The position numbers and the translations under genes are program-made. A stretch of DNA of 64,000 bases from Lonicera japonica (lineage: Eukaryota > Streptophyta > Magnoliopsida > Dipsacales > Caprifoliaceae), in assembly GCA_021464415.1 (NCBI GenBank), contig CM038466.1, positions 47,429,356 through 47,493,355 on the forward strand, written 5' to 3'. Below the pieces are notes generated by a model that worked only from the letters and a program-made list of their open reading frames with translations, made no database searches and was not told where the DNA came from. This document shows, piece after piece, positions 13,201 through 24,683 of the stretch; positions within the stretch are counted from its first letter, which is position 1; each line of letters starts with the position of its first letter.

Positions 13201-16200
13201 CCCTCCTATCCTCCCAATATTAGAAGAAAACAAACTAAAAGAATAGGGGGATTGACGATCCCTCCCATGTCCTCTGTTTCATTCCCATTCCTTCATAAAT
13301 CTAAAGAAACAAATGCCTTACAATCCCTCATTCTCTTTTTCCTTTTCGTTCCTTCTAATTCCCTCAATCCAAACATTAAAGGGGAATATTTCAAAGAGGT
13401 CGCAATACAAAGAAAAAGAGCCATGAACAAAGGCATAACAAACCAAAGAACGTTGAAGCAAATTACTATGGCAACAATAGTGTTGTGATAAATTTTAATA
13501 CTTGCAAGCGCACAAATTAATATATAGTATAGTTAAGGCAAGTGCAAGGTCGAAACCATAAGAACTCAAACAATATGCTTTATAACTATCTTATTAATCT
13601 TTTACTAAACTCCTAATCTAGCTAGAATCAAACTAATAAAATAAACCAAATTAAATAAAACAAAGGTAATTAAGGTAATGGAACTAAATTAAATAATATT
13701 AAGTAAGATAACAAAATTAATGAATTAATTGACTAGGGTTTTGGAATCATATATTTAATATTATCTTCTTAAGTATTCATGTGCATAAATTATACTCTTA
13801 TCTCGCAATAATTTGGTCTCTCGACTCTATTATTAGCAAAAAATAAAATCATTCAAGTTTAATTAATTTATAAAATTCAATTGCAATTCTTGCACTACCA
13901 AACTTATGTATAAAGTCAAAACACTCACTATATCCGTCAAAACACTTCCTGTATCCACGTTAACAAATCATAAGGTGAATCCAAAAAAAAATATTGAGAA
14001 TCCAACTTTATTTTTATCAATTAAAATAGGCATCCAATTAGAAGAATTGTATTTAACATTAATGCATTAAATTGGTAAAGTCAATTGGCATGAACACGTG
14101 TAATAGAATCAATTAAATATATTCATCATAATCCTAATACAAATTTATGCTAGCATAAATAAAAATAAATAACAAATAAATTGAAAGAAAACTTACTTGA
14201 CATTGATTTAATTAAAGAGTAAATTAAAATCCAAATCTTCAAAGTCTTCAAAGCAAAGCAAAAAATAACAAAAATCAAGAAGAAGGGATGAGAGAATTAG
14301 GCCAAAGCACTCCTATCTATTAGCTGTGGCTGTTTGCTTGTAGCGCATGAGTTGCTGAATGGGAGGAAGCACATAGATGTGGGCTTGTTGCTGCCAAGCA
14401 TTCCTATCTTCTCCATTTTCCCCAATATTCTTTTTATCATATTTTCTTCAATATAAAATCAAATTGGTCCATTCAAAAGCCAATATTCTCCAATTCTTTT
14501 AGAGCGCCTAAAAACACTAAAAATAAAAATATTAGTAATAATATATGCTCTCTACAGTATAAAATATTATACTAAAATATACCAATTTTTTGGTAAATCA
14601 AATAACGGATGTAGGTTTGTAATAGATCCACACATACACGACGCATAAAACAACTCACAAATAAAATCTACAAGAACCATTGAAGCAATATATACCCAAA
14701 AAACAATTCACTTTATAGTATGAGAAATGGCAAAACATGGTTGTAGCAAAAACATTCGTTTAGCAGAGAGCATAGTTGTCAAAAGTGCACCTAGGCGCAA
14801 GAGTAGAGCTTCGCTTGCCTAAAGGCACATCCTATTGTGAAAGGCGGGCGCTTTTAGCTCCTAGGCTCCAGGCTTAGACGCATAGAGGCGATGATTTTTC
14901 AAATCCTTCTTCTTCTTATCTCATACTCACAATTGACCCCTTATTTTTCCTATCTCAATCGCCGTTGACAAAGACTATGTCGTTCCCCCACCCCCCACCC
15001 TTTCTTTTTAAACAAAAAACGGGTTAGGTTAGGTTAAAATAAAAGGAGGAACGAGAAGAAAAAGACGAAACAAAAGAGGAGGGAGGTTCAAAGAAAAGAA
15101 AAAAAAGGCAGGAAGCTGTAGAGATGAGATATTTTATATTTAGGATTTTATTAAAGGTTAAAATGACTCATATGCCCTTGGGCATATGACATTTACAATA
15201 TTTATTCTTTCATACTTCATAGTGTCTTATCTATTAGTATTAGCTTATTAATATTATTTTATTATGACCTTTTATCAGAAAAAGTATTATCTTATTTTAA
15301 ATAATATATATATATATATAGTTATTTAAAATAATATTGTGAGTTTTAATAGTATTTTGTTATTATAAAATAATATTTATAATAAAAACTACCTTAATTT
15401 TGTAAGATTACTATTTGATTTTGTGTTATTAGTAGCTTTCTGATTTTGTAAGAAAATTTGCTTCAATGTCTGCTTTAATTTTTTGATTCCCCCGCCCCCG
15501 GGAGGGTTAGGGCAGTAGGCTCACTTATAATTTTTTTTCTTGAATTCTTGAATTGTAAGTGTTATATAATAGGAGTGTCCATCCGATCCAATCCGGTCAT
15601 TTTCAACCATCCGCATCCGATCCGATCTGATATCGGTTTTAGGTTTTGGCATCCAATCCAATCCAATACACTTTACCAATCCAATCCAATTAAATGTTGG
15701 ATTGGATCGGCTTCGATCCGATTCGATTAGAGGTTTAAAATAAGATATATTATATTCTTGAAATGTTCAATTCTAATGTAAACTACTTAAAAATTAAATA
15801 GAATCCATTACAAATAAGGTTCAAGTGTTTAACCAAATAGCTTCAACTTAAAATGTCTATTGTCTAACCAAAAATACATAATTAAACCAAGTGACGACTC
15901 ATACATGATTAAACTAAATATTAAATAACAAACTAAGATTAAATGATTTCAAAGTGACCCCTTGCATATATTATATTATGCCACCAATGATGGAGAGACA
16001 TGTGGTAACTCTAATAATGGATTGGATTAGATTGGATTGGATTGGTTCGGTTCTTAGAACACATCAAACCGAAATCGATCCAATTTTTTTCGGTTTTCAA
16101 ATTTTGCATTCGATCCAATCCAATCATCCATAAAATCCAAAAAAAATGGATTGGATTGGTTCCTCGGTTTGGATTGGATTCTGGACACCCCTATTATATA

Positions 16201-19200
16201 ATAATCCTTGATCAGTACACACTTTGGCTGCTAATTATAAGTCTTATATTCTTGTTTAGTCATTAAGAATTTAATTAAATGACTTATTTTAGTGTGACTT
16301 ACTTTATTTTATTATGCCTTTTATTTATTTTGAGACCTTATTTTTAGTGTTATTTAGATGGTAATGACTATAAATCCATGAGGACTTGTTTTTTATTTGG
16401 ATCTTAATTTGGTGATTGTTTTTTTTGCTTTAGATGATTTGACATTAGAGTAAGTGGTGAATTATGATTAGAATTATATATTTTAAGTTTTTGTATATGG
16501 TGCACCTCGCTTCGGAAAGGCGCGTGCCTGCGCCTAGGCTCCAAGGGCCTTGGCTCCCCAATGTGCCTTTAGCTTTTGACAACTATGGCAGAGAGAAAAA
16601 TCGGTCAATCAATAACATGGTCGGAATAGCAGTAGCAAAAGACAAACAGAAAACAATGAAATCTCCGACTTGACCGGCTGCAAAAGGCCTCGCGCCCTCT
16701 AGACGTGGAACAAATTGAAGAGATCCCTAGGTTAAAATCCCCTCGTATACCAAGTTGAATTTCATAATATAAAATTGTATTGATAATAAATTATGTTGCA
16801 ATTCCCCATGGTGGATATAACTACGTCACAAACTAAACCTAAGTTAATACCTCCATTAATAAAATACCCTCTTTATGGTATATTTTGACAAAAGAAAAAA
16901 ATAATAAAAAAGAGCATATGTACGAGTTTGAACAATATTGTTTTATATTTGGTGGGATTATATATTTTTTTATTTAATTCCAAGATCAAATTAAAAGAAT
17001 GTTCAATATTGCGCAAGGAATAACCCCCTGCAAGATTCTCAAAGTTTGAAATTTCATCACTTAACATTATGGATATTTTAAATTAAATGTCATTTTCTTT
17101 TCATACATTTTAAAGGGGCATGAGAGAGAGTGTGAGGGAGGGGGATAGGAAAAGATATAAACTCCTCCAAATTCATTTCCCACTTACCTATATAATAAGG
17201 AATAGTTTGTCAGCACTAAATCCCTCACTAAGTCAACTTAATCAATGGGTCACATCACTTCTTATCTCTTCATACACAATATACACCTTATGATATTTTT
17301 ATAGTCACAGCAAAATGTTAACTCTAAGTGAAAGTGCACATATGCACTAAACTTACATATTCAATGTTAAAAAAAATTAAAAAAATATCTCTGCACACAC
17401 AATCTACTCTTTCTCATCATTTCCCCTCTTTAACTTCGGGAAAATAAAATGTCAAAAAAATGTATTTTACTAAACTTTTTATATATTTGAGATTTACTAA
17501 TGGAGATCTATAAAACAATATTTACTGTGAATGTAAAGTAGAATTATGTAAAAAGATTATTTGAAAAAATTATTAAATGTAACATGTAATGACATACTGC
17601 ATTTTTTTGTACATCATTGATCATTTCAAATGTTGCATAAGTGTTCGGAAAGGAATCATTAAACTACAAAGTGGAAAAACTTTTTTCCCATACAATTGTA
17701 TTGTTAACAATGAGTACGTTGTAATTGGATACACTCCTAACTCATAACTCCTCACACTTTTTACATTTTTTCCTTTTGTTTCATAATCATGTTTTGTTCG
17801 CTTCACTTTGTCATTTGGCATGGGTATACCCCCGGTATACTCCATAAACTGGGCAAAAGTGACTGTTTTAGAGAGAACACTCATTTTTTATTTTTTCCAA
17901 AGCATATACTTATCTACAATTCTGTCGGCAATAGTGCTATGTACTGCTAGCTAATTAAAGTATGCAAGCTTAGTGTCCGTATTTGACTTCCACTATGCAC
18001 AGAGCTAAACTTTATGTATTTAGTAATTTGGTATTTTTCATATTGTGGCAGGAACATTACCAAGTGAGTTTGGTAAGCTTAATTTGGAAAGACTCATTCT
18101 TGCTCAGAACAGCTTAACCGGCCTTATACCTTTCGAAATCTTCAATATCTCAACAATCATTCAAATTTTTTTGTCATCAAATCACTTCTCGGGCCATCTT
18201 CCATCGAGCATGGGGCTTTGGACTCCCAATCTTGAAGAGCTTAACCTACATGACAATAAGATTAGCGGATCAATTCCAAGCTCTATCTCGAATGCGTCTA
18301 AGCTTACCGTGATAGACATGTCTATCAACTCGTTCACTGGCTTTATACCTAACACACTTGGTAATTTAAGAGATTTACGAGAACTATTTTTTGCAGAAAA
18401 CAATTTGAACGGGGAAGGTTCCACTTCAGAATTGAGATTCTTCGATTCTTTGAGTAATTGCAAGAATTTGGAGCTTTTGGAAATATCTCATAATCAATTT
18501 AATGGAATCCTCCCAGCTTCAGTTGCGAATCTCTCAACTTTTCTTCATAGTTTTGACGCATTTAGAAGCAAAATTAAGGGCAAAATTCCAATGGGAATAG
18601 GCAACTTGAGCGGCTTATCGGCCTTAATTTTTAATAGCAATGAGTTGTCTGGGTTCATCCCATTAACGCTCAGAAGATTGAAAAATCTTGAACAATTGTA
18701 TCTTGGAGACAACGATTTGAAAGGATCCATACCAAATGATCTTTGTCAGTTAGAAAGGTTGGGAGAATTATATTTGAATGATAATAAACTCAATGGACCT
18801 ATACCGTCATGTTTAGGAGAACTTAGTTCTATGATAAGGCTCTCATTAGGTTCTAATAATTTGACTTCAACAATACCATCAACCTTGTGGAGCCTAGAAA
18901 ATCTCTTATACTTAAACTTCTCCACAAATTCTCTTACCGGTATTTTACCATCAGATATTGGAAATCTAAAGGTGATAACAGAAATGGACTTATCGTTGAA
19001 TCGTTTTTCGGGTCGTATCCCAAGTACCATTGGGAGCTGCCAAATGCTAATTTTTCTCTCGTTTTCGCATAATGAACTACAAGGATCCATTCCTCAATCA
19101 TTTGGTAATTTGATAAGCTTAGAATTGTTGGATCTATCCAATAACAGTTTTTCTGGAGTGATACCCAAATCCCTTGAGGCACTTAGGTATCTCCAATACT

Positions 19201-21073
19201 TTAATGTGTCGTTCAATAGACTAGAAGGAGAAATTCCCACCGGAGGACATTTTGCTAACTTCAGAGCACAGTCTTTTATGCAAAATGATGGATTATGTGG
19301 GGTACCTCGATTACAAGTCCGTCGATGCAAAAGATCGTGGTCTAGAAATTTATCTCCATTGAAATATATTTTACCCCCTATAGTATCAATAATCCTTCTA
19401 GTTGCTTTGATAATTGTGCTTATAAGAGGCCGAGAAAGGGGTGTGGAATTACAGACCCAACTGAGTTCATTGCCTCATGCTTGGAGAAGGGTTTCGTACA
19501 TTGAGCTTTTACAGGCTACAAATGGATTCAACGAAAGCAATCTACTTGGTGCGGGGGGTGTTGGGTTAGTATACAAAGGGACATTGCCAAATAAGGTGAC
19601 TGTTGCAATAAAGGTTTTCAATTTGCAATTAGAAGAGGCATTTAAGAGTTTTGATGTTGAATGTGATGTTTTGCGTAATATTCGACATCGTAATCTTACT
19701 AAAATTGTTAGCAGTTGCAGTAATCCGGATTTCCTGGCTTTGGTACTAGAGTACATGCCTAATGGGAGCCTTGAAAAGTGGTTGTACTCTCATAACTATT
19801 GTTTGACTATTATAGAGAGGCTAAACATAATGATAGATGTTGCATCTGCCTTCGAATATTTGCATCATGGCCAGACAACACCTATTCTTCACTGCGATTT
19901 GAAGCCCAGCAATGTCCTGCTTGATAATGATATGATTGCACATGTTTGTGATTTTGGCATCGCAAAACTCTTAGGTGAAGATGAGTTTATGGCACAAACT
20001 AAGACCTTGGCAACAATTGGGTATATGGCACCAGGTAATCTTCCATCTTTAATATTTAAATTATTGTTTTAGTTTCTTCATTCTTGGAAAAAAATAGTTA
20101 CACTTGGTTGCCAGGTAGTATAGAAAAAATTTATGACAGAAAGGTGATAAAACAATTTCATGTGACACTTGCCATGTCACATCGAAATGCGTATAGAAAC
20201 TCTCATTGGATATAGTTTTTACTATTTTTCAATTTTATTACAAAAAATTGTGTAGATAGAAATGACCATTAGAGATGGCTTGAATATCTCGTTTTGGGAT
20301 TTTTGACTATGCCCCCTATTCTTAACACGAAAGTACACTTAATCCTTGTTTTTATAATCATTAGACATAGTCTTTGGATGTTGGGAATCTTTGATAATTA
20401 CCTAAAAATGGGGGTAGTGTCTAATTTTGTAAATCCTTTTACTTACCCTTTGATTCTTTTGTAATTCTTTGACATTTCGCCGCATGTAGGGGGCAAAGTC
20501 TAATGTTTATGAAAATAATGGTGTAAGTGTAATTTAGCATATAAAATGTGGGGCAATGTAAAAGCGCCCTCTTGTTTCCTATGTAAATTAACTCCAAAAA
20601 AATCTAATTATTTTCCATGTAGACCAATAAAAAGCACCCTTAAAGTTCAATATCATTTGATTTATTTACTACTATGAATTTGTTTGTCATGCATAGAATA
20701 TGGAAGAGAAGGAATAGTATCCACGAAAGGAGATGTCTATAGCTATGGTATTCTATTAATGGAAACATTCACAAGGAAGAAGCCAACAGATGAAATGTTT
20801 TCTGACAATTTGACTATGAGGAATTGGGTTTATGAAGCATCACTCGATTCAATAGTTCAAGTTGTAGATGCCAATTTGATAGGACAAGAAGATGAAGATT
20901 TCATGCCCAAGAAGAAATGTGCTTCATCCATTTTGCATTTGGCCTTGGATTGTTCGAAAAGTATTCCTACACAGAGGATCAGCATGGAAGATGTCGTGGT
21001 TAGACTCAACAAAATCAAAATTACTTTCCTAACGAACACTGGATATAGTCTCATGACGGAGGTAGCAAATTAA
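4298..21073 (+). CDS. LRR receptor-like serine/threonine kinase, subfamily XII (EFR/Xa21/At3g47570-like)
   Basis: Five exons: 4298-4691, 5979-6344, 9537-9899, 18052-20034 and 20697-21073. All introns are phase 1 with GT-AG ends, and the joined frame is open for 1160 residues. In order it has a signal peptide (residues 1-22), an LRR N-terminal cap with a CTWIGVSC motif, about 25-29 LRRs (roughly residues 75-790), a membrane helix (about 810-832) and a kinase domain (about 855-1150). The kinase shows a glycine loop (GAGGVGLVYKG), VAIKVF lysine, HCDLKPSN catalytic loop, DFG, and the ATIGYMAPE activation segment rebuilt across the last intron. HCD in place of HRD makes it a non-RD kinase, typical of plant pattern-recognition receptors at the plasma membrane. 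All catalytic residues are present, so it looks functional; the ligand is unknown. Introns 2 and 3 (3.2 and 8.2 kb) are swollen by transposons. Exons 2 and 3 and the start of exon 4 repeat one five-LRR block. Intron boundaries are inferred by eye; cDNA evidence is not available. Confidence 0.9.
4692..5978 (+). other. Intron 1 of the LRR kinase gene
   Basis: Phase-1 GT-AG intron of 1287 bp between LRR codons (donor ACAG/GTACC, acceptor CAACAG/GT). AT-rich; I see no bounded transposon or coding segment in it. Confidence 0.7.
7700..8176 (-). mobile_element. Non-autonomous Helitron, copy 1 (minus strand)
   Basis: On the minus strand it starts with TC (TCTATATTATAAACATCA, plus 8175-8176) and ends with CTAG (plus 7700-7703). 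An 18-nt hairpin, stem CCATGCC/GGCACGG with loop AGAT (plus 7711-7728), lies 7 bp before the CTAG. The base after CTAG is T on the minus strand, as expected for insertion between A and T. Length 477 bp, no coding capacity. TC start, subterminal hairpin and CTAG end define the Helitron class. Confidence 0.65.
8177..8829 (-). mobile_element. Non-autonomous Helitron, copy 2, head-to-tail with copy 1
   Basis: This is a diverged copy of the neighbouring element, with near-identical blocks at 7740-7860 and 8390-8510 and at 7955-8175 and 8610-8829. Its minus-strand 5' TC is at plus 8828-8829, with an A flank on that strand. Its 3' hairpin (stem CCGTGCC/GGCACGG, plus 8188-8205) is followed by GTAG where CTAG is expected. 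That end abuts the 5' TC of copy 1 with no spacer. It carries about 180 bp of extra sequence (8207-8386) not in copy 1. Confidence 0.6.
10320..13010. repeat. Nested inverted-repeat (foldback-like) cluster in intron 3
   Basis: Block A (about 10320-10800) reappears inverted at about 11950-12425. Block B (about 10855-11440) is repeated directly at about 11485-11960 and inverted at about 12590-13005. A short stretch around 'gtaaacagatg' (10707-10790) is repeated directly at 12519-12610. AT-dinucleotide runs mark most block boundaries (10759, 10824, 11428, 11930, 12579 and 12612). This fits a foldback or MITE family that inserted and rearranged repeatedly. I found no target-site duplication and no coding sequence. 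Confidence 0.65.
13486..14700 (-). other. Non-coding intron segment, possibly an old LTR
   Basis: No coding region. Read on the minus strand, the end near plus 13486-13545 ('tgtgcgcttgcaagtatt...atcacaaca') resembles the 3' end of Ty3-type plant LTRs, but I found no matching opposite end or target-site duplication. Treat as unassigned intronic sequence. Confidence 0.2.
14771..16587. mobile_element. hAT-type non-autonomous transposon in intron 3
   Basis: The terminal inverted repeat starts CATAGTTGTCAAAAG at both ends (14771 rightward; 16587 leftward). It is flanked by a perfect 8-bp duplication, gcagagag (14763-14770 and 16588-16595). An 8-bp duplication with short inverted ends is diagnostic of hAT. 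Length 1817 bp including a nested 624-bp element; no transposase frame. Subterminal segments are GC-rich with CCTAGGCGC words, unlike the surrounding intron. Confidence 0.75.
15570..16193. mobile_element. hAT-type MITE nested inside the intron-3 hAT
   Basis: Ends TAGGAGTGTCC and GGACACCCCTA form an inverted repeat. The 8-bp duplication ttatataa flanks it perfectly (15562-15569 and 16194-16201). Each subterminal region holds many copies of ATCCAATCC or its complement, the kind of array hAT transposases bind. Frames through it encode only this repeat. It inserted after the enclosing element. Confidence 0.8.
16596..18051 (+). other. Remainder of intron 3
   Basis: AT-rich intronic sequence with no recognisable gene or bounded element. 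It ends in the acceptor TGTGGCAG before exon 4 at 18052. Confidence 0.6.
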
Positions 21074-22595
21074 CCTCTATCAAATTACATATTTTCTATT
21101 TTTAATTATTTGGCTGATACACCCTTTCCTTATTTACTTCATTTCTAGTTAAATGGTCATATTAACAAGCCCCTAGTGTTTATTCTTCCTAGAAATGGTG
21201 TTCTTAAAATGTGCCCTTAGAGTGCTCTCGTTTTCACCTTTGGTATTCTTTTCCTTTAGTTCCGATATTGTTGTAAAAGAACATTGAATATTAGAGCTTA
21301 ACTTTATGTTAGCAATTCTCGATTTTGACACTTTTAGAGTTCAATTACCAGACAATACTTTGTTCATCCAAAATTAATGAGTTTATGTTTTAGTTTTCAC
21401 ACATTTTATGGCTACAATAATTTCAAAATAATCAATGCTTAATAACATAACTTGTTTACTATCATAAGATTTAGTATTAAATTTGCCCGTGAAAGGGAAA
21501 CTAGACTCTTAATATGGATGGCCCAAAAGGGTTCAGTGCACTTTTAATTTGGAATGGTGGGAGTAGTATTTTAGTAGACAAACAATTTTCCGGTTGTTTG
21601 TGAAGCCGACTTGACCTGTTTCTCGGGCATATAAATAATAGAATAAAAGTAAAAAGTAATGCATTCTTACAGGCATAGGTTTGAAGTTTGAACATTTATG
21701 AACTACTGAATAAATAATGTCAATGTCTAGAACAAATGGAACTTTTGGCCTTGTGCATATCCACCTGATGATGTAGGTGAGGACGATTTGAAACATCTAT
21801 TTTCACAGATGGACGAAATTTTAGAGATCCTTTTTAAGCAAAGTGTTCATTCTTGCTAGCTTTCTCAACCAATTATTCATACTAGGTGCATTGAAGAATT
21901 GTACATTCTTAAAATGTACGATTTACTAATGAATAATAAGTTGATAAAATCAATTAGAATATTCGTTTTTATATATATTTGCATTTGTTGTGTCATTATT
22001 ATTTCCTACTGATGGTTTGTGATCTTTAATGCAGAAAGAAGAAAACAACATAAAGAAACAAAGTGAAAGTCAATAAGAACTAGGGGAGATAGAAGAAAAG
22101 GCAATGGGGTAAAGGAATTCAGTTGGATCATGTTTGAAAGAGTATCTTTCTACACTTTCTTAAAAATAATTTTTCATATATAACAAACTCTAAATTTATT
22201 TTCCATAATCTTACTATAAATATTACTTATGAATATCCTACTGTTCTTTTTGCTTTCATTCCAAGAACCTGATATTTTAGGTTTATTTTCACTTGGGTAC
22301 TTATCTAATTAATGGTCAAAATTAGACTTAGATACTGTTTCTTTTAGTCATTATTGTTACCTCGTAATGATAAAAATTTAATGTTTGTTAGCTTATTTTC
22401 ATCATTCGATGTTATAGTTAGTGATAAAAACTTAAATTAATGACAAAAAGGTACCCAACTCAAAATAACCAAGAATAGTTCCATTGATAGAGATGGCACG
22501 CTAAAGTATCACTTCAATACCAGCCACTGTAAAATTTTCCTAAAGGAAAAGGATTAGTCAACTGCACATGGATTTTCGGTTGCCCTAGTAAATAG
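21074..22595. other. Non-coding 3' flank of the LRR kinase gene
   Basis: AT-rich sequence following the kinase stop codon. No gene, element ends or strong repeats are visible. Confidence 0.6.
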
Positions 22596-22599
22596 AATT

Positions 22600-23621
22600 G
22601 AAAAACGTAAAGGCATTTTGGCATAGTTCAACTAGAGGCCACAACTTATATTTATTTAAATAAATTAAGGTCACAATAAATAACCTAACTTAAATGAAAT
22701 GATAAAACAAGAAACAACCAAATCCTAATTTAATTCTAAATCTAAAGGATCCCTTATATTATGGAATGTACAAAAGTTATCTAATATAACTTAATAACCA
22801 AAAAAATAAAATATAAGTAGAGTTCCCCTTAAGTCTTCAAATAAATTGCTCCATTGTCAAAGAGTGTTTTCTTGAACTGTGCATGTCCAAAAAAGTACCT
22901 CAATTGTATAAAATAATGGCACCATGTGCTTTGGGAACAACATCCATAGCAACATGTGCAAAGGCAGAACAACATCCACCCAAAATAAGGCTAATAATGA
23001 GACCAAGTAGGCCAATATGACCAACAAAATGATGCCGGAAAAATACTCAGCAATATGAAAAGGACCCTTAGTTCCTGAAGAAAAAAAGAACTAAAGTGAT
23101 ACCTCGAAGAGGTCAAAAGGAGAAGAAAAGAGGCGTAGGGACAATTGCATCACGAACAACCAATAAATCTAAAGCTTAATAACATAATAGAAGCAAAAAA
23201 GAAAAGGAGGCAGCAGAATCGGCCAAAAGGTTCGGCAGGGATAGTCGGACAATGCTATTAAAGTAATATAAAAGAAGATGAAGGAAAAACTCTTTGACCG
23301 GGTAGGCAGTAAAAGGCCACCAGCCGAAAAAGGTGGAATCCAAAATCCTAGGTGAGAATCCAATCTCTCTAATACTAAGTTGAAAAACGTAATTAGGGTT
23401 TTGGCATTTTGGCATACTCTAACCGGAGGCCACAACTTATATTTATGTAAATTAATTAATGTTACAATAAATAACCTAACTTAAATTAAAAAATAAAAAA
23501 GGAAACAACCAAATCCTAATTTAATTCTAATTCTAAAAGATCGTTTATATTATGGGATGTACAAAAATTTACCTAATATAACTTAACAACCAAAAAAATA
23601 AAACATAAATATGATTTCCAA
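22600..23621. repeat. Diverged direct-repeat pair around an about 550-bp core
   Basis: Segments 22600-22829 and 23378-23621 are about 80% alike by eye. They share blocks such as 'gaggccacaacttatattta' and 'aaccaaatcctaatttaatt'. The arrangement resembles a small LTR pair, but no TG...CA ends, PBS or target duplication could be set. The core, on the minus strand, has a pyrimidine tract and CAG (plus about 23078-23100) followed by open sequence to about 22865. Could be a TRIM-like element or a duplicated gene remnant. Confidence 0.5.
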
Positions 23622-23628
23622 CAAGTAG

Positions 23629-23830
23629 TACTCCCTCAGTCTTAAATTCAGAGTCCATTTTTTACTTTTTTTATTTTAAGAATACAATATTTTTGTCATA
23701 ATCAATGAGAAAAAAATAGAACTAGTTTCATACTTTAAAGTTTGACACATTTATATGCCAAAAGAGAAATTGGACTCGTAAATTTTGAATTTCCCAAAAG
23801 GTAAAAGTGGATATAATTAGGATTAGGTGA
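23629..23830. mobile_element. Stowaway-like MITE remnant
   Basis: It begins TACTCCCTCAGTCTTAAATT, close to the common Stowaway end (TA then CTCCCTCCGT...). An internal 'gagtcca...tggactc' inverted pair is present. The right terminal repeat is not preserved. Weak call based on the left end. Confidence 0.35.
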
Positions 23831-23867
23831 TTAGTATGTTAATTTAGTCAGTTTGTGTGGAAGCATG

Positions 23868-24683
23868 ATCTTTCGACCCCAATTCTTGTTTTGAAAATGT
23901 CTTGAGATTTTCTTGAGAAAACGTGTTTTCTAAGTCGCCAGTTTGTTTAACAAGAAAACAAACAAAATATTGCATAGAAGACAACCTGAATATAAGTTTT
24001 ATTTTATATTTATGAAACGAAATATTACTTAATAATTACTTCACTCGGGTTCGAGAACTACCTTATGAATTGGGAAGGTGTTAGGCGCCTAATTTGCGCT
24101 TTCGGTCTCTTAATGGATCATGTATTCAATTCCCATTTAGATATCTTGCAAGTAGTTTCAGTGTTTTCAAAATAGTCCTTCTAGATGTATTCAATTTAAA
24201 ATTGTATTCATAAAATTACACTTGAGCTTATAAGCACCTACGTATTCATTCATAGAATGAAATTAGAGTCTTGTAACTCCACGTGTTTGAAAATTGTTTT
24301 TATGGGGGATTTTGTTTTGAAAACGTGTCAAAACGGATTTTAGATTTCTTGTAAAACTTAGAAGGGACTTGTTTTGAAAACTTGTGAACTTCCTTGCAAA
24401 TTATCTAACTTCTATATTTAAAACTTTTATTTTAAAATAGCAGCTTAGGATTGTACTTTTAGTTCTTATAAAGAAATAAACTTGCCTATTCTAAGGATCG
24501 TCCTTGCTTCTCAAAGTTGTACTCCTCTAGAGGATCATCCTTGCTTCCCCCTAGTTTTTGTCCTTTTTAGAAAGGTGTTTCTCTCTTTAGAATGCTTCCC
24601 TCTCTCTAAAATATGTAAAGACTAACTAAAATTGCTATATATTTTCTCTTAGACTTCTAAAATTAGTGCTTACTTGATGACCC
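23868..24683 (-). mobile_element. Partial Tat-family LTR (R-U5 end), minus strand
   Basis: It matches, in the same order, the first 700-800 bp of the LTR copies at 24684 and 37277. Shared words include 'cgccagtttgttt', 'gaattgggaaggtgttaggc' and 'tcttgcaagtagtttc'. It has lost a recognisable terminal end. It directly precedes another copy, so two LTR pieces lie in tandem. Confidence 0.6.

Noticed and set aside
15548..16266. Open frames of 60-74 codons with repeated Ser-Asn-Pro
   Set aside because: They translate the ATCCAATCC repeats of a hAT MITE.
18182..19756. Minus-strand open frames opposite exon 4 of the receptor gene
   Set aside because: Antisense shadows of LRR and kinase codons.
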